A stretch of DNA of 5,135 bases from an uncultured Clostridia bacterium (GTDB taxonomy: Bacteria; Bacillota; Clostridia; UMGS1883), in assembly GCA_947630525.1 (NCBI GenBank), contig CANRHW010000119.1:1-5135 (forward strand), written 5' to 3'. The notes under the pieces are model-generated. The model was given only the letters and a program-made list of their open reading frames with translations, had not been told where the DNA came from and did no database searches. The translations under genes were made by a program, and so were the position numbers. Positions 1 to 5,135 of this stretch are shown here, piece after piece. Each line of letters opens with the position of its first letter. Position 1 is the stretch's first letter.

Positions 1-948
1 TTATTCGGCGGCTTCCGCCGGCTCTTTCCTTTCCGAAGCCTTTATTCGGTCGGAATAATATTCCTCCGCCTCGGGATTACTTTCAAACACGGTTTTGCGA
101 ACCAGCTTTTCGGTTTTTCCTTTAAGCAGACGGTTTTGCATAAAATACCGCCCGTGTTCCCTACACTCGCCTATTGAAACAAGCTTGCCGCGACCCTGCC
201 GCACCCATTTGCCGCGCACCATGGGCGCTCCGCAAACCGGGCAGGCATTGGTGTTGAAAGCCTCCGGGCACTGACTGCGGCCGTTTATAACGGTACAGCG
301 ATACTGCCGCCGGGCGACCTCTTTCAAATTCATAAACACCGTCGCCGTAGGTGACATTGCCTTAGTATTGCGTGCGTATTCCTCTATTCCGCGCCTGAGA
401 TCCAGCTTGCGGCAGACCATGGCAGTATAGCGAGCGTCGTTAAAGGCGTCGTGCTGGGGATGTTCTTCATCGATGCCGCACTCAAAGTACTCCATGGCCG
501 AGGCCAGCGAGCGCTGGTTTTTGCCGCCGTCAGTCTGAGCGTTGAATATCACCTGGAGATTGTACCACTCCCCCACCCAGTCCGTTTCCAGCCTGTACAT
601 TTTTAGGCAGGAGATTAGCATGGGAATGTCGTCATAACCCCATGTGAGAATGACCCTGTCTTCGCCGCACCAATCGCGGAAGTCCCACACTACCTCGGGA
701 AAATAGTCGCCTTCGCTGAGCATTTCAGCGGTTATTCCCGTAAGCTTGCGCACATGGTCGTTAAGTTTTTTTATGTAGACGGGCTTCACAAGACTCTTAA
801 AGGTATCTACGCACTCCAAATCTTCGTTCAGCTTGACGGCGCCAATTTCGATAATTTCATTTTTGGGCTTGGATTTCTTCTTTGTGGTCTCATTTATTAT
901 CCTTGGATAGGATTGATTCCACTCCATATCCAGCACAATATAATTCAT
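1..948 (-). CDS. DEDDh-family 3'-5' exonuclease (KapD/ERI1-like) with C-terminal zinc-ribbon-like module
   Basis: A complete 315-residue protein with TAA at the window edge. It is predicted to trim RNA or DNA 3' ends in the cytoplasm using two metal ions. Exo I is VLDMEWN (D7, E9), Exo II is the TWGYDD segment (D107, or D106), and Exo III is HDAFNDA (H166, D171), the H-x4-D pattern of the DEDDh class. The domain fills about residues 1-190. Residues 215-270 add a CPVCG pair (C236, C239) followed by C262 and H265, which looks like a zinc ribbon; C218 and C227 lie nearby. The tail is charged and rich in E, K and A. The ATG has an AAGGGG ribosome site 8 bases upstream, weaker than its neighbours' sites. 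It has its own promoter (1048-1076). The closest family I recognise is the KapD/ERI1-like exonucleases. The substrate is unknown and the KapD role in sporulation signalling cannot be assumed here. Confidence 0.88.
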   Translation of the reverse strand: MNYIVLDMEWNQSYPRIINETTKKKSKPKNEIIEIGAVKLNEDLECVDTFKSLVKPVYIKKLNDHVRKLTGITAEMLSEGDYFPEVVWDFRDWCGEDRVILTWGYDDIPMLISCLKMYRLETDWVGEWYNLQVIFNAQTDGGKNQRSLASAMEYFECGIDEEHPQHDAFNDARYTAMVCRKLDLRRGIEEYARNTKAMSPTATVFMNLKEVARRQYRCTVINGRSQCPEAFNTNACPVCGAPMVRGKWVRQGRGKLVSIGECREHGRYFMQNRLLKGKTEKLVRKTVFESNPEAEEYYSDRIKASERKEPAEAAE

Positions 949-1032
949 GAGTTCAGCCCCTTTTGAAAAAATTCACATTTTGCAAGACAGGTAAAGATTT
1001 AAACATACCGCGGACAGAATTGCGGCGTGGAT

Positions 1033-1051
1033 AAATAGATTAAAACTATTT
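1033..1051. repeat. AT-rich inverted repeat at the -10 box and start site, possible operator
   Basis: AAATAG (1033-1038) and CTATTT (1046-1051) are perfect inverted arms around a 7-base spacer. The right arm overlaps the -10 box and the centre sits on the predicted transcription start, a position where a bound repressor would block RNA polymerase. The dyad is short and made of A and T, so chance is a serious alternative. Binding by the adjacent HTH-AbrB regulator is only an inference. Confidence 0.3.
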
Positions 1052-1076
1052 TATCACAAAACCGGGAATTAGTCAA
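1048..1076 (-). promoter_or_regulatory. Sigma-A type promoter for the exonuclease gene
   Basis: On the minus strand TTGACT (1076-1071) and TAAAAT (1053-1048) are separated by exactly 17 bases, each box one mismatch from the sigma-70/sigma-A consensus. The predicted transcript start is near 1041, giving a leader of about 93 bases before the exonuclease ATG at 948. The -35 box overlaps the TGA stop of the upstream regulator gene (1073-1075), so the exonuclease can be transcribed independently of the queA unit. I see no terminator between the two, so read-through from upstream is also possible. Confidence 0.8.
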
Positions 1077-1489
1077 CTGTTGTTTTCATCCTCTTGGATA
1101 TATATGCGTTCGCCGGTTTTTTCGCCGGGCAAATCGGCAGTTTTAGTGATTATGATACTCTCGCCGTCAAAACGTATACATGCCGTAGGATCGTCCGGGG
1201 TGACGTTCAATTTTTCCAGCCACTTTCTGGGAATACATACCCTGCCGTAGATGGAGTTTTCACCGTTCTTTAGGAACCGAAGCCGGGTAAAACGAACGGT
1301 GGAATCGTACATTATTTTCAGCGCCAACTGCAAGTGCTCTGTCGTATATACTCTGCGGCCGGACTTGGTGCGGCTGGCCACAAGTATGCCCTTTTCATCC
1401 ATTCTCGTAAGACTGCGGGTAGAAATTCCCATAAAGTCCGCCAACTCCACGGCGGACACTCTTTTTGCTCCCTGAAACTCCGTATTCAT
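1073..1489 (-). CDS. Small transcriptional regulator: MerR-type HTH joined to AbrB/SpoVT-type domain
   Basis: A 138-residue protein, probably a dimeric DNA-binding regulator. Residues 11-52 (VSAVELADFMGISTRSL, then MDEKGIL, then GRRVYTTEHL) have the MerR-like winged-helix pattern: a helix that positions on DNA, a recognition helix with S-T-R, and a wing ending in R-x-Y. Residues 72-116 (FLKNGENSIYGRVCIPRKWLEKLNV ending in IRFDGESIIITK) resemble the swapped-hairpin AbrB/SpoVT/MazE fold, with the typical G-R-V-x-I-P-R-x-W/L core. An acidic tail follows. An in-frame ATG at 1552 would add 21 residues, but it lies inside queA without a good ribosome site. The ATG at 1489 has AGGAGG 6 bases upstream, so I chose it. 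It sits 10 bases after queA and is probably cotranslated with it. Its target is unknown; the promoter just downstream is one candidate. Domain calls rest on sequence patterns only. Confidence 0.8.
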   Translation of the reverse strand: MNTEFQGAKRVSAVELADFMGISTRSLTRMDEKGILVASRTKSGRRVYTTEHLQLALKIMYDSTVRFTRLRFLKNGENSIYGRVCIPRKWLEKLNVTPDDPTACIRFDGESIIITKTADLPGEKTGERIYIQEDENNS

Positions 1490-1495
1490 GCCGCG

Positions 1496-1501
1496 CCTCC
1501 T
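1496..1501 (-). promoter_or_regulatory. Shine-Dalgarno site overlapping the queA stop codon; fixes the regulator start
   Basis: On the minus strand AGGAGG takes its first two bases from the queA TAG stop (1502-1500) and is 6 bases from the ATG at 1489. It supports the 1489 start over the longer 1552 start and implies that ribosomes finishing queA can reinitiate on the regulator gene. Confidence 0.85.
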
Positions 1502-2525
1502 AATGTATGAACATACAGTCGCCAAAGGAGAAAAATCTGTATTTCTCTTCAACGGCGTGCCGGTAAGCTTTCAGAACGGCTTCCCTGCCCGCAAGAGCGC
1601 TTACAAGCATTATTAACGTTGACTTTGGCAAATGGAAATTGGTGATAAGGCAGTCTGTCAGCTTAAATTTGTAGCCGGGATAAATAAAAATGTCCGTGTT
1701 GCCGCTGCCCGGGACAAGCTTGCCGTCTTTAGCGGCGCTTTCCAGCGTGCGGCAGCTCGTTGTGCCCACGCAGATTACGCGGCCGCCTGCCTCGCGTGCG
1801 GAGTTGACCATGTCGGCAGTTTTTGCGGAAACACTGTAAAATTCCGAATGCATTCGGTGTTCCTCCACATTGTCCACCTTTACCGGACGGAAAGTGCCTA
1901 ACCCTACGTGGAGAGTGACAAAGGCGGTTTTTACGCCCATGGCCCTTATCTCGTCCAGCAGCTTTTCGGTGAAGTGCAATCCGGCCGTAGGGGCGGCGGC
2001 GCTGCCCCTGTTCACGGAATAAACCGTTTGGTAGCGCTCCTTATCCTCCAGTTTTTCGGTTATATATGGCGGCAGGGGCATTTCTCCCAACTCGTCAAGG
2101 ACGTTTTCAAACACGCCTTCATATTCAAAACGCACCCGGCGGCTTCCGTCCTCCAAAACCTCCAGTATTTCGGCCCGGAGCCGTCCGCCGCCGAACTCGA
2201 ACCGCGCGCCAGGCAGGGCTTTCCGCCCGGGGCGGAGGATAACCTCCCACTCATCCGTGCCAAGTCTTTTAAGCAGTAAAAACTCAATGGCCCCGCCCGT
2301 ATTTTCCTTTTTTCCGTAAAGCCGCGCCGGGATTACCCTGGTGTCGTTCAATACAAGGCAGTCGCCCGGGCGAAGATAGTTTTTTATATTTACGAACATA
2401 TCATCTTTATATTCGCCGCTGTTCTTATCCAGCGCCAGCATCCGTGACGCGCTCCTATCCTCGAGCGGGTGCTGGGCTATCTGCTCGGGCGGCAGATAAA
2501 AGTCAAAATCCTCAGTTGAAAGCAT
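1500..2525 (-). CDS. queA: S-adenosylmethionine:tRNA ribosyltransferase-isomerase QueA
   Basis: A 341-residue protein of normal full length for QueA. The enzyme transfers and isomerises the ribosyl group of S-adenosylmethionine onto 7-aminomethyl-7-deazaguanine in tRNA, making epoxyqueuosine at wobble position 34 of the GUN-decoding tRNAs. Conserved blocks appear in order: QHPLEDRSASRML (18-30), LVLNDTRVIPARLYG (57-71), GEMPLPPYI (147-155), GSAAAPTAGLHFT (174-186), HVGLGTFRPV (206-215), EEHRMHSE (221-228), VGTTSCRTLES (253-263), DIFIYPGYKFK (278-288), LITNFHLPKSTLIMLVSAL (293-311) and YRFFSFGDCMFI (329-340). The last block varies slightly from the usual FSFGDAMLI. The ATG has AGGAGG 7 bases upstream. 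It begins 3 bases after the GH43 stop and ends 10 bases before the regulator. The usual partner tgt is not in this window. Confidence 0.97.
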   Translation of the reverse strand: MLSTEDFDFYLPPEQIAQHPLEDRSASRMLALDKNSGEYKDDMFVNIKNYLRPGDCLVLNDTRVIPARLYGKKENTGGAIEFLLLKRLGTDEWEVILRPGRKALPGARFEFGGGRLRAEILEVLEDGSRRVRFEYEGVFENVLDELGEMPLPPYITEKLEDKERYQTVYSVNRGSAAAPTAGLHFTEKLLDEIRAMGVKTAFVTLHVGLGTFRPVKVDNVEEHRMHSEFYSVSAKTADMVNSAREAGGRVICVGTTSCRTLESAAKDGKLVPGSGNTDIFIYPGYKFKLTDCLITNFHLPKSTLIMLVSALAGREAVLKAYRHAVEEKYRFFSFGDCMFIH

Positions 2526-2528
2526 TAC

Positions 2529-3701
2529 TCAGCCTCCTATTTTTACCCGCTCGGTCACGCCCTTTAAGGTGGCGAGCACGGGCCTTATATTTCCGTTTTC
2601 GTCAAATTCCATTTTGTCAAGCGCCGCTTCGCGGTGACTGCCGGCGTAGTATCCTCCGCCGACGTTGACCGTGGTTGGTATATTGAACCTATGGTAACAA
2701 ATATACCAGTCGTCCGTGCCGGGGATGTTAAGTATGCTGTGGTGGCCCGTACACTGGATGCGCCGGTCGTCCGTGTAGTCCTGCGACAGAATTACGCCGC
2801 AGCCGGACGGGGTCTCCATTGGTGAGGACGCAACGCCGCAGCGCACGCAGTAATCAGGATTTTCGGTATTGCCCTCGCTCCAGGTAAAATAATATTTACC
2901 ACGCCTTTTCACCACAAAGACCGCCTCGGTAAAATGTTCCGGGGTTATGTCTTTTATTTCACTGTCAAAAGACGTCATATCTTCGGAAAGCCGGGCCGCA
3001 TAAAGCCGACCGTTGCCCCAGAAGAGATAGGGCGTTCCGTCGTCGTCAATAAAAGCCTGGGAATCTATCATCTGCCCCGGCAGCGTCCCACCAGGCACCA
3101 GCGGTTCTCCCTTATCGACAAAGGGGCCGTTTGGGCTGTCCGCCACCGCAACGCCCAAGTCTTTATGGCCATTTACTTTATTGCCGCTGCTATAGTAAAA
3201 GTAGTATTTTCCATTCCGCTTTGCGGCAGTCGGGGCCCAGCCGTACATGCCGAGGCTCCAGGGCACGTCCTTTAGGTCAAGGATAACGCCCTCGTCCCGC
3301 CAGTGAACAAGGTCGTCGGAAGAAAAAGCCTTGAAGTAGGTGCTTTTCCACCCGGAAACTCCGTCCGTAGTGGGGTAAATATAGTACCTGCCGTCCATTA
3401 CGGTGATATTCGGGTCGCCGAAAAGTCCGTACTGACCAAGGATGCTGTTGCCCCATTCCACGGCGGTGACGGTCCATTCCTCTATTGTTCCGTCCTGAGC
3501 CGTGACGGTGTAGACAGTCGGAGACGAAAGGTCTCTTTTCCCGGACGGAGCGACGCTGCCCGGGACGGAAAGCTCAAAGCGCGGCTCGATCCCGCTTATG
3601 TGACCCGGCACCACGGCCAGCTGTATACTGCGATTTTCACTGTCGATTATGTTGTTGAAGCATTTTATGTATTCCCCGAACACTCCGGTTATAAGGGCCA
3701 T
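2529..3701 (-). CDS. Glycoside hydrolase family 43 protein with N-terminal Ig-like domain, no signal peptide
   Basis: A 390-residue predicted beta-xylosidase or alpha-L-arabinofuranosidase acting on plant hemicellulose fragments. Residues 20-80 form a small Ig/cadherin-like beta domain (RSIQLAVVPG, LSVPGS, VYTVTAQDGTIEEWTV), a module usual in secreted enzymes. The five-bladed propeller follows from about 88. The GH43 triad is visible: general base D96 (GDPNI), pKa modulator D213 (IDSQAF) and general acid E259 (TEAVF). W155-A156-P157 and the TGHHS histidines (320-321) also fit. The start at 3701 has GGAGG 7 bases upstream, and an in-frame TAA stands 6 codons earlier, so no extension is possible. 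There is no hydrophobic signal peptide and there are six cysteines, which points to a cytoplasmic enzyme for imported oligosaccharides, or to a gene that lost its leader. It is coupled to queA by a 3-base gap. The exact substrate cannot be told from sequence alone. Confidence 0.9.
   Translation of the reverse strand: MALITGVFGEYIKCFNNIIDSENRSIQLAVVPGHISGIEPRFELSVPGSVAPSGKRDLSSPTVYTVTAQDGTIEEWTVTAVEWGNSILGQYGLFGDPNITVMDGRYYIYPTTDGVSGWKSTYFKAFSSDDLVHWRDEGVILDLKDVPWSLGMYGWAPTAAKRNGKYYFYYSSGNKVNGHKDLGVAVADSPNGPFVDKGEPLVPGGTLPGQMIDSQAFIDDDGTPYLFWGNGRLYAARLSEDMTSFDSEIKDITPEHFTEAVFVVKRRGKYYFTWSEGNTENPDYCVRCGVASSPMETPSGCGVILSQDYTDDRRIQCTGHHSILNIPGTDDWYICYHRFNIPTTVNVGGGYYAGSHREAALDKMEFDENGNIRPVLATLKGVTERVKIGG
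2533..2538 (-). promoter_or_regulatory. queA Shine-Dalgarno site inside the last codons of the GH43 gene
   Basis: On the minus strand AGGAGG spans the final Ile-Gly-Gly codons (ATA GGA GGC) just before the TGA at 2531-2529, 7 bases from the queA ATG. Translation of queA therefore overlaps termination of the GH43 protein, which makes the two genes one coupled unit. Confidence 0.85.
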
Positions 3702-3729
3702 AACTTTTCCTCCGCTTTATCATTTTGTT

Positions 3730-3766
3730 ATTGAAAATTCCGGGTACGAGTCCCGGAATTTTCAAT
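3730..3766. terminator. Perfect 15-bp hairpin after clpX, likely (possibly bidirectional) intrinsic terminator
   Basis: Arms 3730-3744 and 3752-3766 are exact reverse complements around the 7-base loop TACGAGT. The core CCGGG/CCCGG is flanked by A-rich and T-rich stretches (GAAAATT and AATTTTC), the usual symmetric form of a two-way terminator. The outer base pair uses the first base of the clpX TGA. The T-run is only four bases and there is no T-tract after the stem, so termination may be partial. Only 28 bases separate the hairpin from the GH43 ATG and I find no convincing promoter there, so GH43, queA and the regulator may depend on read-through. An alternative is a 3'-end stabiliser for clpX mRNA. 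Confidence 0.6.
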
Positions 3767-5028
3767 CATATAACGTCCGGCAGCTCCGCGCGAATAAACT
3801 TGGGCTTGCCGCCGTCAAAGCTATCCTTATCAAAAACCACCCGCACAATGCTCTTATCAGAGGGGATATCAAACATCGCGTCATTAAGAGATTTTTCCAT
3901 TATGGCGCGAAGGCCCCTGGCCCCGGTCTCACGCTCAATGGCTTTTTTGGCTATAAAGGAGAGCGCCTCGTCGGTTATGTCAAATTCTACGTCGTCAAGA
4001 GAAAACAGCTTGCGATACTGACGAACAAGGGCGTTCTTCGGCTTGGTGAGTATATCCTTAAGGGCCTGCTCATCGAGAGAATTGAGGGTTACAAGTATGG
4101 GCACACGGCCCACAAATTCGGGGATCATGCCATATTTTATCAAATCCCGGGGCTCCACCTTGGCCATTATCTCGCCGGTGGTCTTTTCCTTTTTGCTCTC
4201 TATCTGCGCGCCAAAGCCTATCCCCTGCTTGCCCGTGCGCTTTTCTATTATCTTATCCAGTCCGGCGAAAGCTCCGCCGCAGATGAACAAAATATTTGTC
4301 GTATCGATCTGATAAAATTCCTGGTGGGGGTGCTTGCGGCCGCCCTGGGGCGGAACGGAAGCAACGGTGCCTTCAAGTATCTTCAGCAGGGCCTGCTGAA
4401 CGCCCTCGCCGCTGACGTCGCGGGTAATGGAAACGTTCTCGCCCTTTTTGGTTATTTTGTCTATCTCGTCAATATAAATTATGCCGCGCTCGGCCAGAGG
4501 AATGTCATAATCCGCCGCCTGAATGAGTTTGAGGAGGATATTTTCCACATCCTCGCCCACATAACCGGCCTCGGTAAGGCTGGTGGCGTCGGCAATGGCG
4601 AACGGCACCTGGAGTATCCGGGCCAAAGTTTGAGCGAGAAAAGTTTTGCCGCTGCCGGTGGGGCCCAGCATAAGGATATTGCTCTTTTGTATCTCCACAT
4701 CGTCGTCGTCGGCGTTGGCGCTGTTGATGCGTTTATAGTGATTATATACGGCGACGGCAAGGCTGCGCTTGGCGTCCTCCTGCCCAATTACGTAATCGTC
4801 CAGAATGTCCTTTATCTCCCGTGGAGTGGGCACGCCGTCAAGACCGGGCACTTCACCGCCCTCGTAATCGTCATCCTCATTATAACAGTCGGCCACTATA
4901 TCATAACAGGCGCGCACGCAGTCCTCGCATATAAAGGCGTTTATGCCCGCGATGACCTGATGGTTGCCTATCTGAGATTTTGGCCGTCCGCAAAAGGCGC
5001 AGTAGACCTGTTCATCGTTCTTAGCCAT
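3766..5028 (-). CDS. clpX: ATP-dependent Clp protease ATP-binding subunit ClpX
   Basis: A complete 420-residue AAA+ unfoldase. The hexamer recognises tagged proteins, unfolds them and threads them into the ClpP peptidase in the cytoplasm. The N-terminal zinc-binding domain has C10, C13, C34 and C37. The AAA+ core shows Walker A GPTGSGKT (122-129), pore-1 loop GYVG (155-158), Walker B IIYIDEID (183-190), the RKH pore loop (231-233), sensor 1 around N245, the IGF loop that docks on ClpP (270-272), EFVGR with the likely arginine finger R308, and sensor 2 GARGLR (369-374, R371). Length is typical and no key residue is missing. The ATG has AGGAGG 6 bases upstream. clpP is not visible in the 107 bases upstream. 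The downstream hairpin touches its stop codon. Confidence 0.98.
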   Translation of the reverse strand: MAKNDEQVYCAFCGRPKSQIGNHQVIAGINAFICEDCVRACYDIVADCYNEDDDYEGGEVPGLDGVPTPREIKDILDDYVIGQEDAKRSLAVAVYNHYKRINSANADDDDVEIQKSNILMLGPTGSGKTFLAQTLARILQVPFAIADATSLTEAGYVGEDVENILLKLIQAADYDIPLAERGIIYIDEIDKITKKGENVSITRDVSGEGVQQALLKILEGTVASVPPQGGRKHPHQEFYQIDTTNILFICGGAFAGLDKIIEKRTGKQGIGFGAQIESKKEKTTGEIMAKVEPRDLIKYGMIPEFVGRVPILVTLNSLDEQALKDILTKPKNALVRQYRKLFSLDDVEFDITDEALSFIAKKAIERETGARGLRAIMEKSLNDAMFDIPSDKSIVRVVFDKDSFDGGKPKFIRAELPDVI

Positions 5029-5056
5029 GTTAAACCTCCTTGCCTTTTTGCCAGCG

Positions 5057-5086
5057 GATATACCGCTAAACCTGGAATTTCAACAA
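5057..5086 (-). promoter_or_regulatory. Weak candidate promoter for clpX
   Basis: On the minus strand TTGTTG (5086-5081) and TATATC (5062-5057) are 18 bases apart; an overlapping TTGAAA (5083-5078) matches better but leaves only 15 bases. Transcription would start near 5050, with the clpX ribosome site a few bases on. The -10 box is poor, and part of it lies in a 5-bp dyad (AGCGG, 5053-5057; CCGCT, 5063-5067). Read-through from an upstream clpP or other gene is equally possible. Confidence 0.25.
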
Positions 5087-5099
5087 GGGCCAGGGGCCC
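5087..5099 (-). terminator. Possible weak terminator of an unseen upstream gene
   Basis: A GC hairpin with arms GGGCC and GGCCC and a 3-base loop is followed on the minus strand by TTGTT. Stops for minus-strand reading frames lie just before it (TAA at 5107-5105, TGA at 5103-5101), so it is well placed to end an upstream gene. The stem is short and the T-run is interrupted, so the call is tentative. Confidence 0.25.
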
Positions 5100-5135
5100 G
5101 TCATTTAAAGCCTCCGGCGGGAGAGCGCGTACTCC

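Noticed and set aside
6..20. Hairpin CGGCGG-CTT-CCGCCG just before the exonuclease stop codon
   Set aside because: It is a strong 6-bp GC stem, but the T-run that would make it a terminator would lie outside the window. It also simply encodes the Ala/Glu-rich tail.
949..1040. Riboswitch or structured leader ahead of the exonuclease gene
   Set aside because: The leader of about 93 bases is AT-rich with only short dyads such as CCGCGG. I recognise no riboswitch, T-box or leader-peptide signature.
1490..1552. Longer start for the regulator at 1552, adding 21 residues
   Set aside because: It would overlap the coding end of queA by 53 bases, the added residues look like an out-of-frame reading of queA, and the ATG at 1489 has a perfect AGGAGG.
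1908..2279. Plus-strand open frame of 123 codons opposite queA
   Set aside because: It lies entirely antisense to a well-conserved gene, and its translation shows no recognisable motif. It is a shadow of queA codon use.
3303..3734. Plus-strand open frame of 143 codons opposite the GH43 gene
   Set aside because: It is antisense to the GH43 gene, whose catalytic residues are intact, and its product has no family features.
5029..5135. C-terminal end of an upstream gene, possibly clpP
   Set aside because: Minus-strand frames end at TAA (5107-5105, tail EYALSRRRL) and TGA (5103-5101, tail STRSPAGGFK), but about ten residues are too few to identify and neither resembles a typical ClpP end.
1..5135. 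Defence, toxin-antitoxin or mobile-element system
   Set aside because: The AbrB-like domain resembles antitoxin folds, but no toxin-like small gene is adjacent. There is no transposase, integrase, tRNA, direct-repeat pair or CRISPR repeat in the window.

Overview
The window reads as an ordinary chromosomal segment of a Firmicute, most likely a clostridial gut- or rumen-type anaerobe. The reasons are strong AGGAGG-type ribosome binding sites, base composition near one half GC with frequent ATA isoleucine codons, an AbrB-type regulator, a KapD/ERI1-like exonuclease and a glycoside hydrolase family 43 (GH43) enzyme. This taxonomic placement is inference. All five real genes lie on the minus strand, so transcription runs from high to low coordinates.

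Layout in transcription order. 5135-5029: a 107-base leader with a possible weak terminator of an unseen upstream gene and a weak candidate promoter. 5028-3766: clpX, complete, the ATPase of the ClpXP protease. 3766-3730: a perfect 15-bp inverted repeat touching the clpX stop codon. 3701-2529: a GH43 glycosidase with an N-terminal Ig-like domain and no signal peptide. 2525-1500: queA, the queuosine synthesis enzyme. 1489-1073: a small regulator that appears to join a MerR-type helix-turn-helix to an AbrB/SpoVT-type domain. 1076-1048: a near-consensus sigma-A promoter. 948-1: a DEDDh 3'-5' exonuclease with a C-terminal zinc-ribbon-like module.

The GH43 gene, queA and the regulator are packed with gaps of 3 and 10 bases. 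The Shine-Dalgarno sequence of each downstream gene lies in the end of the gene before it or overlaps its stop codon, so the three look like one translationally coupled unit. The exonuclease is separated by 124 bases and has its own promoter. clpX is followed by the hairpin and may be partly insulated from the GH43 unit.

The genes do not form a recognisable single pathway: protein quality control, plant-polysaccharide breakdown, tRNA modification, regulation and nucleic-acid trimming. I see no convincing new defence or mobile system, no RNA genes, no CRISPR array and no insertion sequence. The points most worth a second look are the GH43 gene without a secretion signal inside a housekeeping neighbourhood, the HTH-AbrB fusion coupled to queA, and the inverted repeat next to the exonuclease promoter that could be an operator.
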